A stretch of 38,732 bases of DNA from Candidatus Staskawiczbacteria bacterium RIFOXYD1_FULL_32_13 (lineage in GTDB: Bacteria > Patescibacteriota > Minisyncoccia > Minisyncoccales > Staskawiczbacteraceae), in contig MHPU01000020.1 of assembly GCA_001820485.1 (NCBI GenBank), forward strand, positions 11,589 through 50,320, read 5' to 3'. The notes under the pieces are model-generated. The model searched no databases and was not told the origin of the DNA. It saw only the letters and a list, made by a program, of their open reading frames with translations. Positions 15,773 through 22,547 of this stretch are shown one piece after another (positions within the stretch are counted from its first letter, which is position 1; the number at the start of each line of letters is the position of its first letter). Position numbers and translations under genes: made by a program.

Positions 15773-16144
15773 ATGTTAACAAAAAAAGATATAGAAGCTT
15801 TAAAAGAAAAATTAGAAATTGAAAAAGAAAAACTAACAAAGGAATTAGAATCTTTTGCAATAAAAGATAAAGAACTAGAACATAATTGGAATGCTCAATT
15901 TCCAAATAAAGAAAAGGGAGATAAAGAAGAAGAGGCTGATGATGCAACAGAGTATGAAAATTTAATTTCACTTGAGCATAGCTTAGAATTAAAATTAAGA
16001 GATATCACTTTAGCTTTAGAAAAAATTATAAAAAGTGAAAATGGTAAATATGGAATATGTGAAAGCTGTAATAAAGACATTGAAGAAAAAAGATTACAAG
16101 CGTGCCCAGAAGCAAAACTTTGTATGAGTTGTAATAAAGAATAA
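15773..16144 (+). CDS. DksA/TraR-type zinc-finger protein
   Basis: 123 residues. An N-terminal coiled coil (EALKEKLEIEKEKLTKELE) is followed by a segment with a DDATEYEN acidic patch. A four-cysteine finger closes it: C96, C99, C117, C120 in CESCNKDI to CMSC. DksA-type proteins enter the RNA polymerase secondary channel and, with ppGpp, adjust promoter output. The presence of a Rel homologue in the window fits, but the pairing is an inference. Terminator follows at once. Confidence 0.87.
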   Translation: MLTKKDIEALKEKLEIEKEKLTKELESFAIKDKELEHNWNAQFPNKEKGDKEEEADDATEYENLISLEHSLELKLRDITLALEKIIKSENGKYGICESCNKDIEEKRLQACPEAKLCMSCNKE

Positions 16145-16148
16145 ATTT

Positions 16149-16177
16149 AAAGCCACATCTAAAGTGGCTTTTTGTTT
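16149..16177 (+). terminator. Terminator of the DksA/TraR-like gene
   Basis: AAGCCAC pairs with GTGGCTT around seven bases, followed by TTTGTTT. The next gene starts 5 nt later, so the T-tract lies in its leader. Confidence 0.7.
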
Positions 16178-16181
16178 AACT

Positions 16182-17171
16182 ATGAAAAAATATTTTATTT
16201 TATTAATTTTTGTTATTTTTTGTTTCTTTATAAAAGATACCTTTGCTTTAGAAAAAATAAATATTAATATTGCCACCCTTGAACAATTAGATCAAATAAC
16301 AAGCGTAGGGAAGGTAACAGCACAAAAAATAATAGACTCTCGACCATTTTTATCCCTTAATGACCTATTAAAAGTCAAGGGCATAGGAGAGGCTACTTTA
16401 CAAAAAATAAAAGACCAAGGATTAGCTTGTGTTGATTGCATACCTGTCATTCCCAGCTTGACTGGGAATCCAGTAACAAACATAGAAAACTCGCAAGACA
16501 CTCTGGATTCCCGCTTACGCGGGAATGACACTAGTGATGTGCCTGTTGTTTCCATAATATATCCAAGTGGAATTATTTTTAATGAAATTTTACCAAGCCC
16601 AGAAGGGCCAGACGAACAAAATGAATTTATTGAGCTTTATAATACAAATAATTTTGATGTTGATTTATCAGAATGGAAAATAATGGACAAAGAAGGCACA
16701 AGTACAACTTTTACAATTCTGAAAGACACAAAAATTTTAGCAAATAACTTTTTAATTTTTAAAAGGCCACAAACAAAAATAAGTTTAAACAATACTAGTG
16801 ACACATTAAATCTATTTTTACCAAATGATAAAATTATAGATTCTGTTTCTTTTCCAAAGGCCATAACAAATCAATCTTATAACAAAACAGGTTTTGGATG
16901 GGCGTGGAGCTCTACTATAACCCCTAATTCAAAAAATATAATTTCTCAGCCCACTGCAACTAAAACTAATAATAATTCTACAGATAATTTAAAACTAATA
17001 GATGAAAATTTAGCTTCATTAAATAATTCTCTTGACTCGTCACCAAGCCCCATAAAAAACAATTTTTTAAGCAACAATCCTATAATATTATTTTTAATAG
17101 TTTTAATAGTAGCTATAATTTTAGCAGTTGTTGTTTTTATAATTAAACTCAAACTTTCAAAAAAACAATAA
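16182..17171 (+). CDS. Secreted HhH plus lamin-tail-domain protein, membrane-anchored
   Basis: 329 residues from the ATG at 16182, chosen because it opens a clean signal peptide (KKYFILLIFVIFCFFIKDTFAL); an earlier GTG lies inside the terminator. Then a ComEA-like helix-hairpin-helix pair (INIATLEQLDQITSVG, LKVKGIGEATLQKIKD, about 25-75), a repeat-encoded insert (about 89-116), a lamin-tail domain (NEILPSPEGPDEQNEFIELYN to FGWAWS, about 127-245), a Ser/Thr/Asn-rich linker, and a C-terminal helix with Lys tail. HhH domains bind DNA backbones non-specifically, so DNA capture at the cell surface is plausible, but the LTD role is unknown. Confidence 0.82.
   Translation: MKKYFILLIFVIFCFFIKDTFALEKININIATLEQLDQITSVGKVTAQKIIDSRPFLSLNDLLKVKGIGEATLQKIKDQGLACVDCIPVIPSLTGNPVTNIENSQDTLDSRLRGNDTSDVPVVSIIYPSGIIFNEILPSPEGPDEQNEFIELYNTNNFDVDLSEWKIMDKEGTSTTFTILKDTKILANNFLIFKRPQTKISLNNTSDTLNLFLPNDKIIDSVSFPKAITNQSYNKTGFGWAWSSTITPNSKNIISQPTATKTNNNSTDNLKLIDENLASLNNSLDSSPSPIKNNFLSNNPIILFLIVLIVAIILAVVVFIIKLKLSKKQ
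16446..16529. repeat. Palindromic repeat family A, in frame inside the HhH-LTD gene
   Basis: 84 nt, exactly 28 codons, from GTCATTCCCAG to CGCGGGAATGAC. It encodes VIPSLTGNP through LDSRLRGND between the HhH and LTD domains, where an insertion would be tolerated. Confidence 0.85.
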
Positions 17172-17241
17172 ATAACTTGCTAAAATAAAATTTGTTTGGT
17201 AAAGTAAAGTCAAAGAATTTAAAATTAAATAATAAAAAACT

Positions 17242-17982
17242 ATGTCAGGACATTCTCATGCAAAAACAGTTATGGGCACAAAAATGGCCAATGCTGCTAA
17301 AAAAGGAAAAATATTTTCTAAATATGGTCGCCTTATTACAATAGCTGTAAAAGATGGCGGTGGTTCTGGAGACCCATCCAAAAATTCTAAGCTCAAAGCT
17401 ATAATGGAACAAGCTAAAAAAATGGATATGCCTAAGGAAAATATTGAAAGAGCTATTAAAAAAGGTACTGGTGAATTGGCTTCAGATAATTTAGAAGAAG
17501 TTTCATTTGAAGCTTTTGGCCCGGGAGGGATTGCAATGATTATAACTGGAATTACAGATAATAAAAACCGCACTTTAGGAGAAATCAAAGTTGCTTTAAA
17601 TATGAATAATGGCAAGCTAGCTGGAGAAGGAGCTGTGGCTTGGATGTTTGAGAATAAAGGCACAATTATTATTGATTTAGTTTCGCAAACAGAAGAATTA
17701 AAAAATAAGGAAAACCTAGAAATGATAGCTATTGAAGCAGGTAGCGATGATATAAAATTAGAGAATGATATTTTAATAATTTATACAAAACCAGAAGATT
17801 TAGAATTAGTTAAAAAATCTTTAGAAGAAAAAAATATAAAAATAGATTCTGCTTCCTTAAACTTGGTGGCTAAAGAAGAAGTGACTGTTTCTGATAAAGA
17901 AAGCCAGCAATGCCAAAAACTTTTTGATGTACTGGATGATAATGATGCAGTGCAAGATGTTTATTCAAACTTAAAAAACTAA
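17242..17982 (+). CDS. yebC: YebC/PmpR-family protein
   Basis: 246 residues, the family's usual length. Hallmarks: SGHSHAKTVMGTKM-type start, FSKYGRLITIAVKDGG, MDMPKENIERAIKKGTG and FEAFGPGGIAMII. Family members were described as DNA-binding regulators and more recently as translation factors easing ribosome stalling at proline-rich stretches; I cannot tell which applies here. It lies 4 bp upstream of ruvC, an arrangement common in bacteria. A weak TTGCTA-N17-TAAAGT promoter may lie at about 17177-17205. No Shine-Dalgarno site. Confidence 0.95.
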   Translation: MSGHSHAKTVMGTKMANAAKKGKIFSKYGRLITIAVKDGGGSGDPSKNSKLKAIMEQAKKMDMPKENIERAIKKGTGELASDNLEEVSFEAFGPGGIAMIITGITDNKNRTLGEIKVALNMNNGKLAGEGAVAWMFENKGTIIIDLVSQTEELKNKENLEMIAIEAGSDDIKLENDILIIYTKPEDLELVKKSLEEKNIKIDSASLNLVAKEEVTVSDKESQQCQKLFDVLDDNDAVQDVYSNLKN

Positions 17983-17986
17983 ACAA

Positions 17987-18508
17987 ATGATTATCTTAGG
18001 GATCGATCCCGGAACCGCCACAATTGGATATGCAATAATAAAAAAAATAAAAGATTGCAAAGCTATAGATGATAAAAGGTTTGAGGTACTTGATTTTGGA
18101 TGTATTACAACTTTAACTAATTTTACAACCGGAGAAAGATTACAGCAAATTCATGACCAAATAAATGCTTTAATAAAAAAACATAAACCAGACTTAATCT
18201 CTGTTGAAAGTTTATATTTTTTTAAAAATTTAAAAACTGTAATGCCTGTAAGCCAAGCAAAAGGAGTTATTTTATTATCTGCTGCCCAAAAGAAAATCCC
18301 TGTATTAGAATTTACTCCACTTCAAATGAAAATGACAATAGCTGGCTATGGAAGAGCAGAAAAAAAACAAGTTCAAGAAATGACAAAAAAACTATTAGAT
18401 TTAAGTAGTTTTAATATGAAAGAAAATAATAGAAATAAAGATGATGCAGCTGATGCATTAGGAGTAGCAATCTGTGCTGGCCTTCATAATAAATTTTTAA
18501 TAAATTAA
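17987..18508 (+). CDS. ruvC: Holliday junction resolvase RuvC
   Basis: 173 residues. The catalytic acids are visible: Asp in ILGIDPGTATIGYA (residue 7), Glu in SVESLYFFKN, and the paired Asp in NKDDAADALGVA near the C-terminus. RuvC cuts four-way junctions symmetrically at the end of recombination. The conserved PVSQAKGVIL and YGRAEKKQVQ motifs are also present. Cotranscribed with yebC; ruvA and ruvB are not in the window. Confidence 0.95.
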   Translation: MIILGIDPGTATIGYAIIKKIKDCKAIDDKRFEVLDFGCITTLTNFTTGERLQQIHDQINALIKKHKPDLISVESLYFFKNLKTVMPVSQAKGVILLSAAQKKIPVLEFTPLQMKMTIAGYGRAEKKQVQEMTKKLLDLSSFNMKENNRNKDDAADALGVAICAGLHNKFLIN

Positions 18509-18613
18509 TATACCAATAAATTGTAAGCTTATATCTGTTTCTTTATTATATTCTAAATTACCAAATGATAAATATACTACATTAAAATCACTTTCTTTAT
18601 ACGTTTTTTCCAT
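18497..18613 (-). CDS. Possible small ORF, 38 residues
   Basis: An open frame on the minus strand from the ATG at 18613 to a TAA that overlaps the ruvC 3' end by 12 nt. It encodes MEKTYKESDFNVVYLSFGN and a hydrophobic tail (ISLQFIGILIY). There is no Shine-Dalgarno site and no clear promoter. The residue pattern looks more protein-like than random AT-rich DNA, but it could be a remnant of a longer gene or chance. Confidence 0.2.
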   Translation of the reverse strand: MEKTYKESDFNVVYLSFGNLEYNKETDISLQFIGILIY

Positions 18614-18652
18614 AGTAGAGAACTAAATTTGATAATTTTTATCAACATATAT

Positions 18653-18681
18653 TTTACAAATCAATAAAATTAGTATATAAT
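18653..18681 (+). promoter_or_regulatory. Promoter of the 18732 gene
   Basis: TTTACA (18653-18658), 17 bp, TATAAT (18676-18681); one base from full consensus. The leader is about 44 nt. Confidence 0.7.
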
Positions 18682-18731
18682 AATCTTGCAGTTCATTGAC
18701 AACCAATCAAACTTTCGAACATGGAGGACTT

Positions 18732-19097
18732 ATGACAATCAGGGTTCTGATAAAAAATTTCAAAAGCAATGGCTTTACTGATCCAAAGTGGATCAAAAGA
18801 GCTAAAGCAGATGTTGAAGCTTTTTATGAAGATCATGAAGTTGTCTTTATTTCTAGTGACGAAGAAGACAATAAGCTTGGCAGTATTTCTGCAGAAGCAG
18901 AACATCACAACTGCCAGGCAGTTTTGTGGACAGAACTGGTAAAAAAAGATTCTTTAACTTCCACAAAAACTTTTTTGGGTTTAGGCATCCATCTTTGCCC
19001 AATTTCGCTAATTGTAGCAATCCAAGAAAGAGGAAGATACAACAGACTAAAAAAACTTTTTGTCTCGTGGAGAAGCTCCGGTCAGATTCATCATTGA
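18732..19097 (+). CDS. Small soluble protein of unknown function
   Basis: 121 residues from the ATG at 18732, chosen because GGAGG lies 4 nt before it (18723-18727); earlier in-frame starts lack one. It opens with TIRVLIKNFKSNGFTDPKWI and contains DHEVVFISSDEED and NCQAVLWTEL, an alternating strand-helix pattern. A hydrophobic stretch (LGLGIHLCPISLIVAI) might be buried or membrane-associated. No family is recognised. Strong promoter, Shine-Dalgarno site, TGA stop and its own terminator make it another self-contained unit like the 8482 gene. Confidence 0.6.
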   Translation: MTIRVLIKNFKSNGFTDPKWIKRAKADVEAFYEDHEVVFISSDEEDNKLGSISAEAEHHNCQAVLWTELVKKDSLTSTKTFLGLGIHLCPISLIVAIQERGRYNRLKKLFVSWRSSGQIHH

Positions 19098-19107
19098 AAT
19101 TACGCTT

Positions 19108-19142
19108 AACATTGCCCTGCTATTTTGTGGGGTTCTTTTTTT
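19108..19142 (+). terminator. Probable terminator of the 18732 gene
   Basis: A weak GCCC/GGGG stem is followed by TTC and a run of T residues through 19142. The 3' flank (TTCTTTTTTTACAAAAA) nearly matches that of the 8482 gene terminator. Confidence 0.45.
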
Positions 19143-19159
19143 ACAAAAATAAATTAAAA

Positions 19160-19168
19160 TGATATAAT
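19160..19168 (+). promoter_or_regulatory. Extended -10 promoter of the GNAT gene
   Basis: TGaTATAAT ending 6 nt before the ATG at 19175, so a leaderless transcript is expected. Confidence 0.6.
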
Positions 19169-19174
19169 ATAAAT

Positions 19175-19618
19175 ATGGAAATTATAAAAGCAAAACTAAA
19201 AGACAAGCTGGGCATAAAAGAAATTGCCAACTTACTTAAAATTGATACTATGTCTGATACTGATTTTGTTTGGAATAAAGATGATTTCATAGAAAAACAA
19301 ATTAATAATGAAGAATATTTTATTGTCAAAGATAATGACAGAATTGTTGGAATTATGAGTTTTCGCCAAAGACAGGATATAATGTATATAGAAACAATGG
19401 CAATAATAAAAGAGTTCCAATCAAAAGGGATGGGCACGCAGTTTATTAATTTTGCCAAAAAATACACTTTAGAAAATAATCTAAACACTTTGAGAGCTTA
19501 TACTTTTTATAAATATAATACTAAAGAATTTTATTTAAAAAAAGGTTTTACTTTATTAAATAAAATAGGGAAATATGGCAAAGAAAAATATTATAGATTT
19601 GAAATGAAAATAAACTAA
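19175..19618 (+). CDS. GNAT-family N-acetyltransferase
   Basis: 147 residues. The acetyl-CoA pyrophosphate loop is visible as QSKGMGTQFINFA (Q-x-x-G-x-G), preceded by strands IVGIMSFRQ and YIETMAI and followed by LRAYTFYKYNTKEFYLKKGFT, the usual motif B region. GNAT enzymes move an acetyl group from acetyl-CoA to an amine; the acceptor cannot be told. Leaderless start, no Shine-Dalgarno site. Confidence 0.88.
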   Translation: MEIIKAKLKDKLGIKEIANLLKIDTMSDTDFVWNKDDFIEKQINNEEYFIVKDNDRIVGIMSFRQRQDIMYIETMAIIKEFQSKGMGTQFINFAKKYTLENNLNTLRAYTFYKYNTKEFYLKKGFTLLNKIGKYGKEKYYRFEMKIN

Positions 19619-19651
19619 CAAAAAACTGCGAAAACATATCGCAGTTTTTTA
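19619..19651. terminator. Bidirectional terminator, GNAT and M23 genes
   Basis: AAAACTGCGA pairs with TCGCAGTTTT around an AT-rich loop, flanked by A- and T-runs; it lies between convergent genes. Confidence 0.75.
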
Positions 19652-19662
19652 TTTATAATTTA

Positions 19663-20775
19663 TTATTTAAATTTTAGTTTTGATCCCAATATATAACCTG
19701 ATAAAGGATTTTTACCTCCTCTAATATCAAAATGTAAATGACAACCAGTTGATATTCCAGCTCCTGCCATTCCTTTACCACCACCAACTAAGGCAATTCT
19801 ATCTCCTGTTTTTACAACATCTCCTGGTTTTACAAAAGCTGTCATAAAATGTCCATAATAAGAAACTACTCCGTTTGAATGCAATATTGTAATGTAATTT
19901 CCTCCACCTAAATTCCAGCCATAAGCCACTCTTTGGACTGTGCCATAAGCTGCAGCATAAAATGGGGTCCCGCATTTATTTGCAATATCAATTGCATTAT
20001 AAAAATGTAATTTTTGACTTATTGTACCCTCTACAGGAATTATAAAGAAGTTATTTGCAATTGGAGCTTGAGTAATTGAAGGGACTGGTTTTTGTGGCAT
20101 TACTCCACCAGGAACAATCAAAATATCTCCAAGAAATATATCATTTTCATTATTAAAACTATTAAAAGAAACTATATCATCAACTTTTACTTTATAAGTT
20201 TTAGCTATATCTGAAATTGTGTCCCCTGATTTTACAATATGCAAAAGCCCAGAAACTGGTAAAATAACAATTGTTTGGCCAACTTTTAATGTAGAATTTT
20301 TTGTTAAATTATTTGACCACAATATAGTATTTATTGATATATTAAAATTTTGTGCAATAGACTCAAAAGTGTCTCCAGGGAGGACTGTATATTCAACAAT
20401 TTCTTTTGAATTTTGCAAATCTTCACCAAAAATAGATCCTAAAACCTGAGTACTTAAAACTCTATAAGAAGCAATTCCATAAACACTGTTATCTTCAATT
20501 ATTTTTAAATCTGGAACTTCTAAAGCCAAAATATTTTTAGAATTTAAAAATAAGCTATCTTTTGTTACTCCCTCTGACCCTTCTAAAAAAGAATTTAAAA
20601 AAACACTCTTATTTTTTAAGGTGTCATTAAAATCTGAAAAATTTTCAAATCCAAAACAAACAAATGCAAACAAAAGAAAAGAAATCATTCCAAAATAAAA
20701 CAAAGGATTCTTTAAAACCCTTTTTGGTCTGTTTACTTTTTGTTTATTTTTTTTGGAAAAATCAAGTGTCCCCAT
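19663..20775 (-). CDS. LysM and M23-domain envelope protein
   Basis: 370 residues from the ATG at 20775, chosen because it lies 7 nt behind a full promoter; the upstream ATG would cross that promoter. A basic N-terminus and one transmembrane helix (PLFYFGMISFLLFAFVCFGF) are followed by two LysM repeats (TVLPGDTFESIAQNF, HIVKSGDTISDIAKTY) and an M23 peptidase domain (NYITILHSNGVVSYYGH, then CHLHFDIRGG). LysM binds glycan; M23 enzymes cut peptidoglycan crosslinks. The first zinc ligand, normally His in HxxxD, is Tyr here (YNAID), with a His two residues earlier, so activity is uncertain. Confidence 0.87.
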   Translation of the reverse strand: MGTLDFSKKNKQKVNRPKRVLKNPLFYFGMISFLLFAFVCFGFENFSDFNDTLKNKSVFLNSFLEGSEGVTKDSLFLNSKNILALEVPDLKIIEDNSVYGIASYRVLSTQVLGSIFGEDLQNSKEIVEYTVLPGDTFESIAQNFNISINTILWSNNLTKNSTLKVGQTIVILPVSGLLHIVKSGDTISDIAKTYKVKVDDIVSFNSFNNENDIFLGDILIVPGGVMPQKPVPSITQAPIANNFFIIPVEGTISQKLHFYNAIDIANKCGTPFYAAAYGTVQRVAYGWNLGGGNYITILHSNGVVSYYGHFMTAFVKPGDVVKTGDRIALVGGGKGMAGAGISTGCHLHFDIRGGKNPLSGYILGSKLKFK

Positions 20776-20782
20776 TAAAACT

Positions 20783-20811
20783 AGTGTATCATTTAGAGGC
20801 GAGCTAGTCAA
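20783..20811 (-). promoter_or_regulatory. Promoter of the LysM-M23 gene
   Basis: On the minus strand: TTGACT (20806-20811), 17 bp ending TGA, TACACT (20783-20788). The ATG follows after 7 nt, implying a leaderless mRNA. Confidence 0.65.
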
Positions 20812-20816
20812 GTTTT

Positions 20817-20825
20817 TTATCCACA
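20817..20825. promoter_or_regulatory. DnaA-box-like site between divergent promoters
   Basis: TTATCCACA, the consensus DnaA box, lies upstream of the ksgA -10 box and next to the M23 -35 box. One perfect box can occur by chance in 38 kb of AT-rich DNA. Confidence 0.3.
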
Positions 20826-20833
20826 CTTTTATA

Positions 20834-20842
20834 TGGTATAAT
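20834..20842 (+). promoter_or_regulatory. Extended -10 promoter of ksgA
   Basis: TGgTATAAT ends 6 nt before the ATG at 20849; no clear -35 box. The same 13-nt string (TGGTATAATAACT-like) precedes prgI at 27282. Confidence 0.6.
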
Positions 20843-20848
20843 AACATC

Positions 20849-21811
20849 ATGAATTTAACCTCGCCTATAGCAATCAAAGAAATTTTAGAAAAATACCAGA
20901 TTAAACCATCAAAAAGTTTAGGTCAAAACTTTTTAATTGATAAAAATATTTTAGATAAAATTATTCTGGCAGGTAATTTATCAAAACAAGATGTTGTTTT
21001 GGAGGTAGGGCCTGGTCTTGGAGCTCTTACGCAAGAACTAGCAAAATCAGCTGGCAAAGTAATTGCTATAGAAAAAGACCACGATATGATAAATATTCTT
21101 TCTGAAACTTTAAAAGAATTTGAAAATATAGAAATTATAGAAGGTGACGCATTGGAAATTCTTATTTCATCGTCATTGCGAGGAAGCTCGCAAGCTGACG
21201 AAGCAATCCAGAATGAGTGCACAGACTCTAGATTGCCACGCTCGTCGCCTGCAGAGCAGGCGAACTTCACTCGCAATGACAAAACTGATATTTTTCAAAA
21301 TTATAAAGTTGTTGCCAACATTCCTTATTATTTAACTTCTCACTTAATCCGAACATTTTTAGAATGTAAAAATCCACCAGAAGAAATTATTTTACTTATT
21401 CAAAAAGAAGTAGCTTTAAGAATTTGCGCTAAACCTCCAGAAATGAGTTTGCTTGCTGTATCAGTTCAATTTTATGCAAAAGTAAAAATTATTTCTTATG
21501 TTTCAAAAAATTGTTTTCTACCAGCCCCTAAAGTTGATTCAGCAATAATTAAAATAACTCCACATATAATAGAAGGGGATAAAGAATTAAATAATTTTTC
21601 AGGGGAAGAGTTTTTCAAAATTGTAAAAGCTGGATTTTCTCATCCAAGAAAACAGCTAGCGAATAATTTTATAACGTCTCTTAAATTAAATAGAAAGCAA
21701 GTTGAGGAGTGGCTTTTAAAAAATAATATTAAACCAAACCAAAGAGCAGAAACACTATCCATAAAAGATTGGAGAAACTTAGTAGAAAGTTTTCCACAGT
21801 TTGACAGCTAA
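20849..21811 (+). CDS. ksgA: 16S rRNA (adenine1518/1519-N6)-dimethyltransferase
   Basis: 320 residues from the ATG at 20849; an upstream in-frame ATG would read through both divergent promoters. Family marks: KPSKSLGQNFLIDKNIL, the SAM-binding VLEVGPGLGALTQELA, and the catalytic NIPYYLTSHLI. KsgA dimethylates two adenines in the 3' hairpin of 16S rRNA during small-subunit maturation. It is about 50 residues longer than usual, largely because a 109-nt palindromic repeat (residues about 109-144) is inserted just before the NIPY motif. Confidence 0.95.
   Translation: MNLTSPIAIKEILEKYQIKPSKSLGQNFLIDKNILDKIILAGNLSKQDVVLEVGPGLGALTQELAKSAGKVIAIEKDHDMINILSETLKEFENIEIIEGDALEILISSSLRGSSQADEAIQNECTDSRLPRSSPAEQANFTRNDKTDIFQNYKVVANIPYYLTSHLIRTFLECKNPPEEIILLIQKEVALRICAKPPEMSLLAVSVQFYAKVKIISYVSKNCFLPAPKVDSAIIKITPHIIEGDKELNNFSGEEFFKIVKAGFSHPRKQLANNFITSLKLNRKQVEEWLLKNNIKPNQRAETLSIKDWRNLVESFPQFDS
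21172..21280. repeat. Palindromic repeat family B, in frame inside ksgA
   Basis: 109 nt from GTCATTGCGAGG to CTCGCAATGAC. It contains AAGCAATCCAGA and its approximate mirror TAGATTGCCACGCTCG, and a second small hairpin, CGCCTGCAGAGCAGGCG. It adds about 36 residues between the IIEGDALEI and VVANIPYY motifs. Confidence 0.8.
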
Positions 21812-21829
21812 CACTAATAACTTGTTTTA

Positions 21830-21838
21830 TGATATACT
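21830..21838 (+). promoter_or_regulatory. Extended -10 box before the first 46-nt repeat
   Basis: TGaTATACT. Six nt later comes an ATG at 21845 directly before the repeat, the same geometry as the leaderless genes. Transcription would therefore start at the repeat. Confidence 0.5.
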
Positions 21839-21847
21839 TTAAATATG

Positions 21848-21893
21848 AATATACCGCATATTTGCCACGACCGTAGAATTTTTGCGGTATAAA
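21848..21893 (+). repeat. First copy of a 46-nt direct repeat flanking the PaaX/Cas2-like gene
   Basis: It is identical to 22502-22547. ATACCGCA and TGCGGTAT are 8-nt inverted ends enclosing a 24-nt core that includes GCCACGACCGTAG. The RNA could form a closed stem-loop. In this copy, but not the second, an ATG precedes it and opens a 15-codon frame ending at the TAA in GCGGTATAA. A T-rich tract (21895-21907) follows. Confidence 0.9.
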
Positions 21894-21928
21894 ATTTTAT
21901 TTTTTTACTTTCTAGATACTTTTAAAAT

Positions 21929-22477
21929 ATGTCTTATTCTACTAATCAAAAAATATTATTCACATTATTGGGTTTGATTGCTACTGGTTTTTGTCACACG
22001 CCAGGGCAACAAAGGAGAGCTTTCCGAGAAATTGGGAAAATTTGGGAGAAAAATACAAACAACAAAACATTAGACAATCAAATAGATAATCTTTATCGCT
22101 CCAAATTAGTAAAACGCAAAATAAACAAAGATGGCACAATCACTTTAACTCTTACAGATAAAGGTAAGATGAAGGCTTTAACCTACAAATTTGAAGAGAT
22201 GAAGCTATCTAAGAAGAAAGACTGGGACGGCAAATGGCACATAGTGTTTTTTGATATTCCAGAAAAACAAAGGGTAGCCAGAGATATATTTAGAGATAAA
22301 ATTAAAAAAATTGGGTTTTATGAATTGCAACATAGTGTATTTGCTTTTCCTTATGAATGTGAGAATGAAATAGAATATATAATCGAAACGTATAAAATCT
22401 CAAAATGGGTAAGGTTTGGTATTTTAGAGAAGATTGACAACGATATTTATTTGAGAAATTTTTTTGGAATTAAATAA
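21929..22477 (+). CDS. PaaX-like regulator with Cas2-like C-terminal domain
   Basis: 182 residues. The N-terminal half (about 5-80) is a winged-helix domain (QKILFTLLGLIA, NLYRSKLVKRKINKDGTITLTLTDKG). The C-terminal half (about 100-182) resembles the Cas2/PaaX ferredoxin-like fold: WHIVFFDIPEKQRVARDIFR, with Asp109 at the position of the Cas2 metal ligand, then KIGFYELQHSVFAFPYEC. PaaX proteins are DNA-binding repressors; Cas2 is a CRISPR integration partner. No cas1 or other cas gene is in the window. Start is the only good ATG, 8-10 nt behind a GATACTTTT box. The gene lies between two identical repeats. Confidence 0.78.
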   Translation: MSYSTNQKILFTLLGLIATGFCHTPGQQRRAFREIGKIWEKNTNNKTLDNQIDNLYRSKLVKRKINKDGTITLTLTDKGKMKALTYKFEEMKLSKKKDWDGKWHIVFFDIPEKQRVARDIFRDKIKKIGFYELQHSVFAFPYECENEIEYIIETYKISKWVRFGILEKIDNDIYLRNFFGIK

Positions 22478-22492
22478 GCAAAAAATAATATC

Positions 22493-22498
22493 TATAAT
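22493..22498 (+). promoter_or_regulatory. -10 box before the second 46-nt repeat
   Basis: TATAAT ending 3 nt before the repeat and 6 nt before its ATACCGCA stem. A transcript would begin at the repeat. Confidence 0.4.
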
Positions 22499-22501
22499 AT
22501 A

Positions 22502-22547
22502 AATATACCGCATATTTGCCACGACCGTAGAATTTTTGCGGTATAAA
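22502..22547 (+). repeat. Second copy of the 46-nt direct repeat
   Basis: Identical to 21848-21893 over all 46 nt and in the same orientation, 654 nt apart. Directly before it the sequence is ATA where the first copy has ATG. No T-tract follows. Confidence 0.9.

Noticed and set aside
18509..18652. A gene between ruvC and the 18732 promoter
   Set aside because: Only a 38-residue minus-strand frame is found, without ribosome site or promoter; listed at low confidence.
20849..21811. Longer ksgA start at 20753 and longer LysM-M23 start at 20877
   Set aside because: Both would read through the divergent promoters and into each other; the internal ATGs sit 6-7 nt behind -10 boxes and match the family N-termini.
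21848..22547. CRISPR array
   Set aside because: There are only two repeats, separated by 608 bp containing a gene, with no spacers and no cas1, cas effector or leader. I treat them as flanking repeats.
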